NCBI GenBank assembly: GCA_944474755.1
Contig: OX104118.1
Coordinates: 72,049,575-72,113,574 of the forward strand
Direction: 5' to 3'
DNA length: 64,000 nt
Source of the DNA: Limnoperna fortunei
Taxonomy: Eukaryota; Mollusca; Bivalvia; Mytilida; Modiolidae
The notes beneath the pieces were generated by a model. It saw only the letters and a program-made list of their open reading frames with translations. It did not search any database and was not told the DNA's origin. The translations under genes and the position numbers were made by a program. This document shows, piece after piece, positions 12,345 through 63,934 of this stretch. The first letter of the stretch is position 1; every line of letters begins with the position of its first letter.

Positions 12345-12572
12345 AGGTACTAAACTTCCTTGTCTGTTCAAGGATTTCAGTATTGATTTTGCAACATGTT
12401 CTCAAGACATAAAGTCCTAGATGTATCATACTGTTTTGGGAAGAAATTGCAGGATTATTGTAGACCACTTCACATTTGTCTTTTTTAGTAGGCCTCCGCT
12501 TTGAGCCAAAAAAGGATGCATTCTGATTTACCCAAATGTAGTGATTGTTATCAATCAACCACTTGCTGCCAT
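12345..12572 (-). pseudogene. Coding-like fragment of unknown family, cut by a transposon end
   Basis: On the minus strand a frame of about 75 codons, ending at a stop near 12345, reads GSKWLIDNNHYIWVNQNASF and goes on with a basic patch SKRRPTKKDK. Codon use looks real, but I do not recognise the family. Its upstream side ends exactly where the inverted-repeat element at 12573 begins. If that element is removed, the frame runs on into 14797-14826 on the far side. It may be an exon or an older transposon gene broken by the insertion. Confidence 0.35.
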
Positions 12573-13457
12573 CTGGGACTAGTATAACTAACGGGATTGG
12601 ACACTCGCTAAGTCTTCAATTTAAATAGTACTATTTCCTTGTCGCGCGAGACCGGAACGAGATTAAAGACATATTCTACTATTGTTTTTGATTTTAAACG
12701 TTATTGTTTCTTAATTCGTTTATGACGTCATCGTCGTCAAAATTCCGCGAAATTTCCATTTCAATTACCGTACTCTTTATGGATCAAATTAGAGGTTTTT
12801 TTATGAGTAAAATAGCAATACAGCTTTTTAGAATTTGGGAAAAAACAAAATTAATCACTTTGTAATAGCAAACATACACAAAAAAGAACTATTTTACTTT
12901 CGTGATTGTATTCTGCGCTACAAATCTAGAAAAGATATTGCAATTTATACGAAGAAAAACACGCCCTTTCCTTCCCGCCAATTCTGGCCTTTACTTATTT
13001 TTCTCAAATATTTTTTCCCCTGATTCGGTGACCATATTTTTTTATTTATTCAATTTGGAGAGTAAGTTATCATCTATCTTCTGTGAAAATATAATTTTAT
13101 TATCATAGGTCAGTTTTTTGCGATCTGCGTTTTTGTGTATTCCGAGTGCATAACAAAAATGGCGGGAACGTATTAATTCCACATTTATGCTCGAAACTTA
13201 CGTATTTTTAAATAGATTATGGCATAGTTGTTTTCTACATGCAATGAAGCTTTTAAAACAATTTAAGTTGATTCTAACAGTAAACTATGGGAAAAATATA
13301 ACTAAAATAACAAATAATCCTAGTACCCTAAAACAGATGATACAGATGACGTCATAACTTTTTAATACGGTCGGTGACCACTAATTTTTGTTAGCTTTAT
13401 TTAAAGATTTTGTCATAAGGAAAGTTAAGACAAAATATTAAGAAAATATCATATGAA

Positions 13458-14704
13458 GCAGGAACCTATAAATCAACGGGACTGGAATCTAACGATATCG
13501 TATACTTTTCCTCGTCGCGCCAATACTTAATTAGCGAACAAGTGTCGACACGGATATGACCGTATTTACGGCTTTTGTACGATACAATCTGTTCGAGACT
13601 CGAGCAAGTTACGTGTATATATCAATACATTGATGCATTTAATAACAAAAATTAAACAAATTAGAAAAAAACACAACACACAAAAAAACAAAGAAAAAAA
13701 ACAAAACAAAAGCAGAAAGAAAAAAACATACAGAACAAACAAAAAAAAAAACAAAAGTTTTGACTAATTCTAAAATTCGATTTGTTGTACTAGTCCCAGC
13801 TGAATTAAAATCAAAGCCGCCTTGTATGATTTTATTTGATGTTTATTGTTTTCACCAATTAGACAAATTATATGATGACACAGGTATTAGCTACCTAGGG
13901 TGTACCCTCAGACAACTTTTGACACCGTTGTTTATTGAACCATTTGTTCACCACACCTGTGATTTCATAACAAATGCAACAGGTGTACGCCAAATTAAAA
14001 GAGAATGGGTTGTAAAAAATACTTATTCCAATTCTGAAAATTTTGTATCATTTGCATTTAAAATTAAGGAGTTTCTTGTAAAATAGAAGCTGAAAATACA
14101 GGATGGAGATGTCCTCGTGGAAAAAAAGTGTTCGAAAAAGGTATAAAAAGTATGCTTATTAATAGTGTTATCAATTATGACCTATTTCTGTGCATTCTTA
14201 AAACATCATTTTTTCAGAATGTGAAAGAAAAAGGAATACTGCGTTCATAATAAAGGCGTGGATTGGTTTTATTTAAGGGGACCGTTTAAAAATTTGCGCC
14301 CTCTTCCCGAAAACGTGCTAATATTTCATGCTATATAATCCGATAATAACTGGGGATTCACAACAAAAATAATATATGCTGCAACGCGACAAAAAAGACG
14401 AATTGGTTGGTCTATACCTTTTAAATGTGTAATTTTGCATTACGATGACATATGGTCTAAAAGTATAAAGTTCGTAAAAATGACATACAAAAATGGCGAC
14501 CGTTAAAAAAGCTCTCGATTTTCGCTGATTTCAATATTTTTTTAAATGATAAAACATGGTCACGATAATACAATGAGGCAAATAAAACACTTAAAATAAA
14601 AAAAATAAAAAAATATTTACTGTCACAAGATAATTGCACAAATTTTAACTGAAATATTAGTATCGTATTGTACTATAGATGCTGTCATTTCTGCGTTCTC
14701 GTTT
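13458..14704 (+). repeat. Left arm of a 1.25 kb palindrome
   Basis: This segment is matched in inverse orientation by 14827-16085. The arms share, among much else, GCAGGAACCTATAAAT, a TGTCGACACGGATATGACCG-like stretch and GACAACTTTTGACACCG. The spacer is only 122 bases (14705-14826) and contains the end of the TIR element. Differences between arms are small insertions and substitutions, so the duplication is not brand new. Confidence 0.85.
13763..14086 (+). pseudogene. Unrecognised frame inside the palindrome arm
   Basis: About 108 codons are open, with no ATG at the beginning. It contains ILFDVYCFHQLDKLYDD and a terminal stretch FAFKIKEFLVK. The equivalent place in the other arm (15465-15750, minus strand) is broken by indels. 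It could be the relic of an element-encoded protein. I recognise no domain. Confidence 0.2.
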
Positions 14705-14826
14705 AATCTCGTTCCGGTCTCGCGCGACAAAGAAATCGTACTTTTTAAACTGAAGACTTAGCGAGTGTCCAATCCCGTTAGTTATACTAGTCCCAGTATG
14801 AAGGTAGAATAGTAGGATATGTCCTT

Positions 14827-16085
14827 AAACGAGAACGCATAAATGACAGCATCTATAGTACATGTACAATACGATACTAATATTTCAGTTAAAATTTGTG
14901 CAATTATCTTGTGACAGTAAATATTTTTTATTTTTTTTTTTTTTATTTTAAAGGTTTTATTTGCCTCATTGTATTATCGTGACCATGTTTTATCATTTAA
15001 AAAAATACTGAAATCAGCGAAAATCGGGATCTTTTTTATATTATCATCATTTTTACGAACTTTATACTTTCCGACCATATATCATCGTTATGCAAAATCA
15101 CACATTTAAAAGGTATAGACCAACCAATTCGTCTTTTTTGTCGCGTTGCAGCATATATTTTTTTTGTTGTGAATCCCCAGTTATTATCGGATTACGTAGC
15201 ATGAAATATTAGCACGTAATTTTCGGGAAGACGGCGCAAATTTTTAAACGGTCCCCCTAAATAAAACCAATCCACGCCTTTATTATGAACCAGTATTCCG
15301 TTTTCTTTCATATTCTGAAAGAAAGATGTTTTAAGAATGCACAGAAATAGGTCATAATTGATAACACGATTAATAAGCATACTTTTTTTTACCTTTTTCG
15401 AACACTTTTTTCTCACGAGGACATCACCATCCTGTTACGTATTTTCAGCTTCTATTTACAAGAAACTCCTTAATTTTAAATGCAATTGATAAAAAAATTT
15501 CAGAATTGGAAAAAGTATTTTTTACAACCCAGTCTCGTTTAATTTGGCGTACACCTGTTGTAATTGTTATGTAATCACAGGTGTGGTGAACAAATGGTTA
15601 TAAACAACGGTGTCAAAAGTTGTCTGAGGGTACACCCTGGGTTAATACTGTGTCATCATATAAATTGTCTAATTGGTGAAAACCATAAACATCAAATAAA
15701 ATCATACACAGCGGTTTTCATTTTAATTCACTGGGACTAGTACAACAATCGAATTTTAGAATTAATCAAAAACTTTTGTTTTTTTATTTTTCTTTGTTTG
15801 TTGTGAATGTTTTTTTTCTTTCTGTTTTTGTTTTGTTTTTTTTTCTTTGTTTTTTTTATGTGTGTGTTGTGTTTTTTCTAATTTGTTTTATTATTGTTAT
15901 TAAATGCATCAATGTATTGATATACACGTAACTTGCTTGAGTCTCGAACAGATTGTATCGTACAAAAGCCGTATATATACGGTCATATCCGTGTCGACAC
16001 TTGTTCGCAAATTAGAGTATTGGCGCGACGAGGAAAAGAATAAGATATCGTTAGATTCCAGCCCCGTTTATTTATAGGTTCCTGC
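14827..16085 (-). repeat. Right arm of the 1.25 kb palindrome
   Basis: Inverted copy of 13458-14704, starting AAACGAGAACGCAT and ending TTTATAGGTTCCTGC. It lacks the outer 95-bp terminal repeat that ends the left copy. This indicates an incomplete second copy or a foldback rearrangement, not two whole insertions. Confidence 0.85.
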
Positions 16086-16899
16086 TGCCAGATTGTAAAT
16101 CTTGTTAAAGTCTCTGAGATATAACACATGGGTTTGCGTGAGAGTACAAAATAGCGCTGTCGTCAAGTTATAATACTAAAAAGCAATTTTACACTCGTTA
16201 AATATAATTTACTATAGAAAGTCCAAGTATGCTGTCCTGTAGGACAATATTAACAGTTTAAAATTTGACTCAGAGTAGACTTTGTTTTATCTCAGTTAAA
16301 TGAGAAATACTGTAAACATCCAGACTTTCTAGATTTTTATATAATTTTATAGTATCTACAGTTTTACAAGATTTCTGTAGATTTAGTGTAATCATAGAAG
16401 AATACAAACATTTAGCTGCTTAGGTTTTTATAAACGTACGAGATAAACACATACTTTTCTAACCGTGAATACATAGATTTTTCTAATATTTCTAGTAAAA
16501 CTGGTCTAGGTCTATAATAACCTACTTGGAGTCTGCTTAAAAATTAAATTGTTCTTGAAAATAGGACAAACTAGTGCTAATTTCATATCATCAGGTACAT
16601 ACAGCACCACTATTAATTGTTAGATTGATATTATTTTGCTAAAGCACACCCATGCCATCTTGCAAAATTTGTGGTGGTATACTTCAAAACCGGAGCTCTT
16701 ACATGGGTTTAGATGTTATAATTCTTTAAAAACGGATTCTTCTATCACTGGGGTGTGTTTTTTCTTTCCAACGACTTCATACAACTTTAGAAAAAATCTG
16801 AACTTTAGAGTCAAAAATAGCATGAGTCATGGACTTGTTCAGCTAGGGATCGCATCATCGCAACTTGTCGGTGATTGCCATCAATAGACCCGACCCAGA
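16086..16899. other. Sequence without firm feature
   Basis: An 83-codon frame at 16636-16887 has no recognisable domain. It may be the decayed front part of the gene relic that follows. Otherwise nothing is seen. Confidence 0.3.
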
Positions 16900-17736
16900 G
16901 GAGAAATTGTCAATACTTGGCTCTTTTCAACAATCCCGTAGATCGTCAGCCCATGGCCACACCCCGTGTACAAGGGGAAGAAAAATTTCTTGTTGAAACC
17001 GTCGAAGAGGCGACAAGATAGCTGCACGAATACCTACTCGTACACCTGAAGGCTGAAACATCCGAGCACCTGAGGCTGCGTAGCGATGTCATAGAGAGGG
17101 ACGAAGACGATATCATGGAGATGAACGAAGACGATAGCTACTTTGAAGACGAAGACCCCATCGACTTGATGGCCTGTCGGAATGTGGACTTGTGCTTGCA
17201 CATGCACGGGGACTCAATATGCACCAAGACCAAAGATGCTCTAAAGACGAACCGCCAAGTAAACGCTGTAGAAGTGAAGCTGACGAGGGTACTTATGGAT
17301 ACGAGTACGGTACATTGTGCAGACGAGCTTCGTTCTGAAGTCCAAGAAAGACTACAGAGTTGTATCGTCAACACTGAACGATGCGACGGAAAAGGAATCC
17401 TCTGGGTGGCGTTTCATTTCCCACCTAATGGTCCATCCGAATTTTTCTATTCGTTTGCAAGAGCACCGGATATGTATCATCTACACTTCAGAAACCTACA
17501 GACCTACCAACGGACCCCAATACAAGTTTAGTAGAGTGCAAGTGCAACCCGATGATGGAGATAGTTGTGGCCTGTACTGCGTTCATTTCGTCAAATACAG
17601 ATACAAGAACTTTAGTATGGAGGACATAGTGAAAGAACTTTCTGGTGGATATCCGCTGACAAGTTTTCCATATATGGTAAAACGGTCCACGTATGATATT
17701 GAATTTCCACAAATGTCCTTGTATACATATTGATGA
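16900..17736 (+). pseudogene. Decayed adenovirus-type cysteine protease-like gene (Polinton-like)
   Basis: This segment is less AT-rich than its surroundings. Frame one (17115-17531) has an acidic stretch EDEDPIDLM, then IVNTERCDGKG and WVAFHFPP followed by EFF. Frame two (to 17733) continues with NGPQYKFSRVQVQ and DSCGLYCVHFVK. The order resembles the adenain fold of adenovirus and Polinton/Maverick proteases: a His-Trp strand, an acidic residue, then Gln and Cys. The Cys and Gln are kept, but the position before W that should be His is Leu, and the acidic site after EFF is Tyr. A frameshift near 17490-17515 separates the halves. It is therefore a dead relic. Related eukaryotic C48 proteases are an alternative. 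Confidence 0.5.
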
Positions 17737-19499
17737 TTCTTTTGATTTTAAAGCGAAAATACAGGTTTTTTTTACCTTATTTGGTCTTTTTTCATATATG
17801 GTTCATTACATATGGACGTCAGTCAACAAGATATACGTCAACCTGCATCTATTATTTGTAATGCCCCTCATGCGTTGGTGACTCTTGTACTTGCATCATG
17901 TTGTACGACTCATACTTTCCTAATTAGATGGTATGACTCATCGTAACATCTATTATCTGATTGCTGATGTATTGGTATGACTCATGGACAAATATTATAG
18001 TTCACTTCTAGTTTACTTCCGGTGACGTCATAAAAGGTGAGTGTACCTATTTTTAAATAAATTTCATAAGCAAATATGTACTTAAATGCATCAAGTAATA
18101 TTCATTCACATGTATTCATTACAGTTTGCTATTTTATCATATGTTCGATCTCTTCTTATTATCTCTTAATTGTTTTCGGGTACGATTGAGTAGTTAGGTG
18201 AAAAACCCTACTCTACAATATAAATCACGTAGTAAGTGAGAAAATGGCTAATTTAATATTAAAGAAAATATTTTATTTACAGTTTTTCGTATTTGTTAAA
18301 TCCTTCCAGCTTTAAAATACATTTTGTTGTCCCGATCTAATAAGAAGAAGTAAAGATTTACAAAATTGCATATAAATGCGCGCTATACCAGTGTCTATCT
18401 CGGTAGATCGCTTCAATTTTTATTTTTGTATTATTTACTATCTATAGGGCAAGCCTAGTATTTTTATTAATGCATTCTATTCTTGACATAATAAAATGTA
18501 TATACTTGCGTTTCTTTTATTAATTAGTTATTTAATTTGATACGAAAAAGGCATTTTAAAATTTTGTTATGTTATATTACTTAATGTATTTCATCGCTTC
18601 AATTGTATTTCATGGATTATTTCATGATTTATATGGTAAGCTTCGTAATTTGTTTATGTATTCTTATTATAACATGATAAAATGCATATTTTTCTGTTTC
18701 ATTTATTAGTTACTAAGATAATTTGATAAAAAAGTGCATTTTTGTATTTTGTTTAACGCGCTTGTGACCACTCATCATATATGTCCAAAAAGCCTTGATC
18801 TTATTTCTGGATTATTTCATAATTTATAAGTTAGAAAATGGAACCTTTACGTAGAACATTAATCAATCTTGGACATTAAATTTAATTTCCCTGGGTTTTG
18901 TTTATTGACGGTTTCGAAATCCCAAACTCTCGGGAACGATTCCTGTGTGGTAGTGATGGTTTTAAAAGGGGGGGGGGGCGCAGAGATATTTGTGTCGATG
19001 TAATTGTATATTAGATGTGCCTTGTTTATTTATTACCTGACACTGAACTTTGATGAAAGGTAAAAATGAAAGTCCAATTAGACTCGCATAATAAGCCGCT
19101 AAAATGCAAATTTAGATTATGATTTTTATATGAAAATTAGATTTTCAAATAGGCATGTTATTTAAAAAATTGATGTCTGAATCAGTGAAAAATGTCGTAG
19201 AAATTAGTAGGGAAAAGAAATTTCTCAATAATTAAAAAAACACAAAAGATATAGATTTTTATTTAATTCAAGATTTAAAAATGTTGATGCAAAGCTATTT
19301 AAACGAAGCAAGTTATATATATAATAATATTTGATATTCAAACATTGTGCCAGCAGAGACTTAGCGTCATACATACAAATTACATATTTTTGTTTGTTTT
19401 ATTTACCAGGAATCGAAATATCTGTACACTGTAGGACATACTGTTTCTTTCTCTGTTTTCAATCTTTATCTTCATTTTCATGATATTCTTATAGAAACT
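17737..19499. other. AT-rich intergenic sequence
   Basis: No gene recognised. A short G-run lies near 18969-18979. Loosely repeated stretches around TTTCATTTATTAGTTA and TAATTTGATA (18480-18750) suggest an old duplication. Confidence 0.4.
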
Positions 19500-20940
19500 G
19501 ACAACAGATTTCGATACCATTAAGTTGGTAAGGTAGCTCAAAAGGGCCATCCCGAATATCGAACTGATAGAAAATCACCCTTCCTGAGAATTAGCAGACT
19601 TTAAGATGGAGAATATATCCACTTTCAATCTTCAAGCAATTGTATTACACCTATATTACTTTAAAAACTATCAAAAGGCATTATTCGAGGTAGCTAGAAG
19701 GGATTGATATGTAAGGAGCCTAAAAGGGAACGAGTTTGACATCTTTCATTATGCCAAGATCCAGAAATCGTTGACAGAAAAATTTACAATACTTGTCGAT
19801 CAATGTTAGAATTTTTTACTGTCACTTTAGAATTAAATTGTGATAAGGACACCTTTGAATACGGCGACTGTTCATTTCAATGTCATGCATTCTGGTGGAT
19901 ATTGAATACCGATGGTTTAGTTTAGGCCAGGTCACATGGGCCTGGTGAGTAAACACAAGACAGACTGTAATTCAAATGTTTGTTAATATATACCATTGAT
20001 TAGAAGTTAAAACTCAAACTCAAAAATATTACAAGTATTATTGATGTTCTTGAACAGCAAATCGCAAAAAACAAATAAATATTAATAAGATCGATGGTTT
20101 AAACTGTAGCACCAGGGAGAATAACTTCTTGTCTTTGTTTCCTTTTCTAAATAGTTTTCAAGTTATTTTGTAAAAACTTAAAATTTTGTCCAAAATCATA
20201 ACTTAAGGGCAATAACTCCTGAAGGAAGTCATTACATAACTTCGGACTAATAGGAACATTCGTAAAGCTAAATGGTCTGATCAATTCGAGATTGAAGTTT
20301 TTTTCATGTGTTGTGACCCCTATATTCTTTTTTTTAATAACAGTGCCCATCTTTGTCCGTTAATCAACACTATGGATATAAATTTAAAACTAGGTACCCC
20401 AACGATAGTTGTGGCCAAGTTTGAAAAAAACGGCCAACTGGTTTCAGGAGTTATTTGCCCACTGGTAACAATTTTTGGTGAAATTTGTAGTTCTTGACTT
20501 GTAACTTAAATGCCATAACAACTGGAGTGAAACAGTAAATTGCAAAAAAGATCATCAAGGCAAGGCCTACAAATCACTCACTTAGTCCCAAATAATCAGA
20601 TGACTCTTGATAGGAGTTAGTGTCCTTTAAATGGTGATTTCAGACAAATTAATCAGTTTTGAGTTATAAATTAAAATTTACAACATCTAGATAACAATTG
20701 TAAATTACTAAATTAACCTGAAGGAATGTCTATCATTTAATTTTTCAGAAATTGTCTGATAACTTTTTATAGGAGTTATTGCCCTTTAATCTTTTTTTTT
20801 TTTAAAGAAGTTTTTAGTTTTTGCCCAGTAACTTAAAACCTATAACAGCTATAAAGTGTAAATTGCAAAGATTTATGGATAGCTCAAAGTAATTTGTGGT
20901 CCAAGTGAGCGATTTCAGGCTCCTGGGAGCCTCTAGTGTT
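19500..20940 (+). repeat. Dispersed bivalve-type repeats, two families
   Basis: About 19540-20110 has a diverged direct copy at 22580-22960, sharing GGTTTAGTTTAGGCCAGGT and AAGTATTATTGATGTTC. About 20110-20940 matches the family at 46998-48672, sharing GGGCAATAACTCCT, GTTTTCAAGTTA and GTTGATCAACAC-like words. It ends GGCTCCTGGGAGCCTCTAG at 20912-20930. Short frames across it are incidental. Confidence 0.65.
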
Positions 20941-21011
20941 AATATAGGTACATGTACTATCAAATAGAGTTCAATACAGTTGGAGGATACAGTATATATT
21001 GAACCTCAACA

Positions 21012-21545
21012 AGTGTGGACACAGAAAAATGTCTCGCCTGCATTCCGCATCAGTAACCGAAAATAAATTTCGTCATAAGCATTACGTAAATAGCATTAGT
21101 TATCAGCAGCAGCCTGTATACCAAATATTGTCACCATACCATGCATAGTTACAGGGGAACAGCTGTAACCCAAAAACTTCAATGTGGTCGCTGGACCGTG
21201 AAATTGAGGTCAAGGTCAGGTGGAACCTACCAGACAGTCATGTACTATTCATCAGCAACCTATATACCAAAGATTGTCATCCTACCATGCGTAGTTACAG
21301 AGGAACTGTCGTAACCCAAAAACTTTAACGTAGTCGTTGGACTGAGAAATTGAGGTCAAGGTCAGGTGACAGGTGACTGACTGGCAAGTACTCATCATAA
21401 GCTACCTCTGGACCAAATTTGATGGACCTAGGGCTTGGGCTTACAAATAAATGAAGCAAGATGTCAAGTGTTTACGCCCCCGCCGCCGGATTCCCATACA
21501 TATGTCTCGCCTCCAGCGACTTTCGTCGCAGGCGAGACAAAAAAA
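21012..21545 (+). mobile_element. Helentron-associated (HINE/pearl-like) element, copy A
   Basis: It begins GTGTGGACACAGAAAA with TGTCTCGCCTGC at 21030-21041. It ends with AGGCGAGACA, so the subterminal words are inverted. The 3' end forms a hairpin: TGTCTCGCCT (21503-21512) pairs with AGGCGAGACA, with an inner GCGAC/GTCGC stem. The core holds about two diverged units of the 146-bp repeat that is expanded at 51181. This layout is known for non-autonomous Helentrons and bivalve pearl elements; class assignment is by architecture only. Confidence 0.65.
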
Positions 21546-22090
21546 CCAGGAAGTTACAAATGTTCTATAATATACAGCACAACTCAACACCAACATATCT
21601 CTCTAACTTAATTCCGCCTACAATACAAAGCACGGCAGTTTATCCCTTGCACAATGGTAACAGTATTAGGACTCCCTTCTGTAGACTTTCCCCGAAGATG
21701 AATCTTTCATACCTTCAACTATTCAACAGTGGATCTATTTAGATCTATTAATCTATAATGTTGACTCTCTATTTAAATTTAAATCTGAATTAAGGAACTT
21801 GAACCCACATAGGAGAGTTCCAAAGCATTATGAATACGTTCATCGAAAACTTAATATTGTTTTAACCTATTTAAGATGTACAGCATCAATACTGAATTAT
21901 GACCAATACGGGGTAAATATTATATCTGAACCATCTTGTCGCTGTGGATCTGATCATGAAGATTTAAATTATTAATTCTTGGAATGTTCAAAGTATACTA
22001 ACATTAGAAATAGATTATTTGAAAACCTTCAGTGGTTGAACTAGTTTTTAAGTTTTTGAGTATATCAAAGATTCTCCATTGTTTGAATTC
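21546..22090 (+). pseudogene. 3' fragment of a LINE-type (non-LTR) reverse transcriptase
   Basis: The open frame runs KLQMFYNIQHNSTPTYLSN, then YPLHNGNSIRTP, and after a stop at about 21740 continues with HRKLNIVLTYLRCTAS. Beyond it come CRCGSDHED and FLECSKYTNIRNR. This is the C-terminal region of jockey/CR1-like LINE polymerases with its terminal Cys/His motif. It is 5' truncated and broken by stops, and abuts the end of the Helentron-like copy A. Confidence 0.65.
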
Positions 22091-22234
22091 TTACAAGGTT
22101 TTTAATTCACACTCATCATCACATCTATCTCTCTATTCCTTTTTTCTTTCCTTTTATATTTAATTGTCATCGAACGTTTTGTTTGATATCTTATGGTTCA
22201 TTTCTAACAAACATAATATAATTTGTATTGTTTG

Positions 22235-22475
22235 TTTGTTTTTTTTTAATGTTGTTCAATGCCACTTTCAGCAAGTTTTCAGCCATTTCATGGTGTTCAG
22301 TTTTTATTGCGGGAGGAAGCCGGAGTACACGGTAGAAAAACTGGCAATGCTTGTCAATTAAGATTGAAGTCAAGTACAACCTGCCCACCGTTAGACTCAA
22401 ACCTACAACCTCAGTTTTGACATACCATGTGATCAATAGTAGACCAACTACCTTCACCACTAGGCCACTAATTTG
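22235..22475 (-). mobile_element. tRNA-derived SINE
   Basis: On the minus strand the element opens with TGGCCTAGTGG, a perfect fit to the tRNA-type A box. It continues to GGTTTGAGTCT, close to the B box, then a conserved middle region, and ends GAAAGTGGCATTGAACAAC and an A-rich tail. Pol III would transcribe it from the internal boxes. Related copies or pieces lie at 25965-26190, 40020-40090, 43000-43258, 46775-46955 and 54060-54118. Confidence 0.75.
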
Positions 22476-22579
22476 TATTGTATTACTATGAATGCTGTTC
22501 CACCATTTCTGTACTGTATACTGGAGAAGACTTCATAAGTTTGATTAACTTGTGTCATCCTATTTGCATATTTGTGCAA

Positions 22580-22960
22580 ATAAACTAAAACCTCAATAGG
22601 GGCAATCTTGAATATCAAACTCTTCATCCTCGTTCAATCTTCATGAAACTTTACACAACAGCATGTATTATATGTATATTACAATAGATACTACCAAAGG
22701 CATTTGCGGCAGCTAGACAGGTTTCGTAATGCCACATTATGATTGGTTTAGTTTAGGCCAGGTGAGCAAAAACAAGACTGATTGTATTCAAATGTTTATA
22801 AATATATATCACTATTTTCACAATATTGATTACGAGTTAAAAGACAAACTCACAAATATCACAAGTATTATTGATGTTCATGTCCAGTATACCACAAAAA
22901 TTAAAAAAAAATAAATAAAGATGGATGGTTGACATACTAGCACCAAGGCAATCAAATGCT
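22580..22960 (+). repeat. Second copy of the 19540-20110 dispersed repeat
   Basis: It shares GGTTTAGTTTAGGCCAGGTG and AAGTATTATTGATGTTC with the copy 2.8 kb to the left, in the same orientation. Divergence is moderate. Confidence 0.55.
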
Positions 22961-24621
22961 CGTATTAAAATAATTTTTGAAATAGAATGTCCATGTATGG
23001 TTGATAACATATGCACTAAAAAGATACATGACAGCTTTAAAGGATTTAATTTTATTAATGCAGTGAACTAAATGCCAGTCTCAGTAAATGGCAATGGTAT
23101 CTGGTCATAAAACTGAACTCTTCTAAATCAATCTATGTTAAATATTTAACAAAATAATTGTTACTTAATTCACAGTACTTCTGCCAACAACATTTATACC
23201 TATGTATTTTACTACAGTATTAATTCAATGAATTTGTTTGTATGCAACTTAGATGTTGGCCTACTTTTGTGTCTTTTCATTTCAAAAAATTTCAATACAG
23301 TTACAGAATTTATCGATGATCAATATACTAAGCATTATTGAAGCATTAACAGATTTCAGTAATGGCCAGATGTTCAGAGAACGTAAATCTAACTACTAAA
23401 ATGCTGTACAAAAGTAATTTGACTGTTTGGTTTACCCATAGTACACCTGACATACATAAATTACTTTTCTAAATAACTCGGGTATTTGGTACATTCATTG
23501 ACTAAAACAGAGGTTACCCCTTTACTGTACTCCCAGTAATCTTAATTATTTTTTTTCAGTAATTTTGCACATTTATCCGTAATCTGAAACTTTGCAATAA
23601 AATGTCCGAACTTAGAACAATATTAAAAAAATTTCTGGACAGTCTTTTGCTATAAAACATCTTTCTGATGCACATTTTAATGATCAAACATTAATAAAAA
23701 CATGTTTATTCAATATTGTAATACCTTTACAATGTCACAAAATTCGGAATAATTCCGGAAAATCCGTAATGGTAAACACCTCTGCTAAAAGAAGAAATAA
23801 AGTTGAACTGAAATAATACAAAGTTAAAGTTAAAAAGTATCAAGAAAAAAAAACAAGTAAGATTTTATTTGAAATACTTGAATGGACCTCTACCACTTAA
23901 TGAAAAATACGAAAATATAGAAAGCATCATTATCACAGAGAACTTACATGTATACAGACTGAAAGTGATAATCCAAAAAATGTTATTGATGTCAGCCACC
24001 AGAAAGGCACGCTGGAAATATGCTAAAAATCACATATGCAGCCAAAAATATAAGAGCACATTTTAGTTATTACCGTTATGCAAAACGTTTCTTGCTGAAT
24101 AGAGTTTGATATACCATTCTGTATAATGATGATGGCATCAAAGAAAATGAAATTTGTTGATGATGCACCAAGTAATTTCAGCCATCACAAGTAGTGAAAC
24201 TTTGATTGAATATTGAATATGTCGAGCACACCACAGGTGTTAACTTACATTGTTTTATTCTACAGATACACTTAAGAGGTGTGCTGTTCACAGCTGAAGT
24301 CTCCTAATAATATAACATTACAACTGACTAGTGGAATATTGTAAGAAACTAAGTAAAACACAGAGTACCGTGTCTTACAAACTACAGATACAAGTAATAT
24401 CATTAGCGACTGGTAGTGATGTTCTACTACAATTAGAGTTAATATCCTGTCTAAACATTACTGTACCAGAAAGTTGTAAGTATCACACTACACCAATACT
24501 AAAACACTCTAATTTAAACATTTCTGGATTTGACTGGGGCATAACTTTTAAAAATTTGTTAAAAATATTTTCTTTTTGATATATTGCCCTTCAAATTGTC
24601 CATGATCTTTATTACCCTGAA
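22961..24621. other. Downstream region of CIP2A, probable 3' UTR in its right part
   Basis: No other gene is seen. Immediately left of the CIP2A stop, the minus strand has AATAAA at 24608-24613 (very close to the stop) and another at 24254-24259. Several further ones occur in this AT-rich stretch, so the real poly(A) site cannot be chosen by eye. Confidence 0.4.
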
Positions 24622-63785
<39,164 letters not shown>

Positions 63786-63934
63786 CTGGAGACAGATAAG
63801 AATAAAATGATGCATTAAGATCAAAGCAAAACAAATGTTCCACTATCAAGATTACAGAGCCAACCAATAGAAAATGTTCAAGACTGTATGGTATATTACA
63901 TGACTTACGTAGTACTTATAATTCTGCAATGACT

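Larger units (their letters stand above)
12573..14796. mobile_element. DNA element with 95-bp terminal inverted repeats
   Basis: The left end (12573-12667) and right end (14702-14796) are inverted copies with only a few mismatches. They begin CTGGGACTAGTATAACTAAC and end at CGGAACGAGATTAAA. The interior is AT-rich and contains a frame of about 100 codons at 13763-14086 without an ATG at its start; no transposase motif was seen. The outermost word CTGGGACTAGTA recurs inside at about 13790-13801 as its complement, which hints at nested or rearranged copies. Superfamily unknown. Confidence 0.7.

Noticed and set aside
13566..13754. 62-codon minus frame rich in Phe and Leu
   Set aside because: It is the complement of a purine-rich low-complexity tract in the palindrome arm.
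21461..21742. 93-codon frame as one gene
   Set aside because: It is a chance fusion of the Helentron-like hairpin end and a truncated LINE polymerase fragment.
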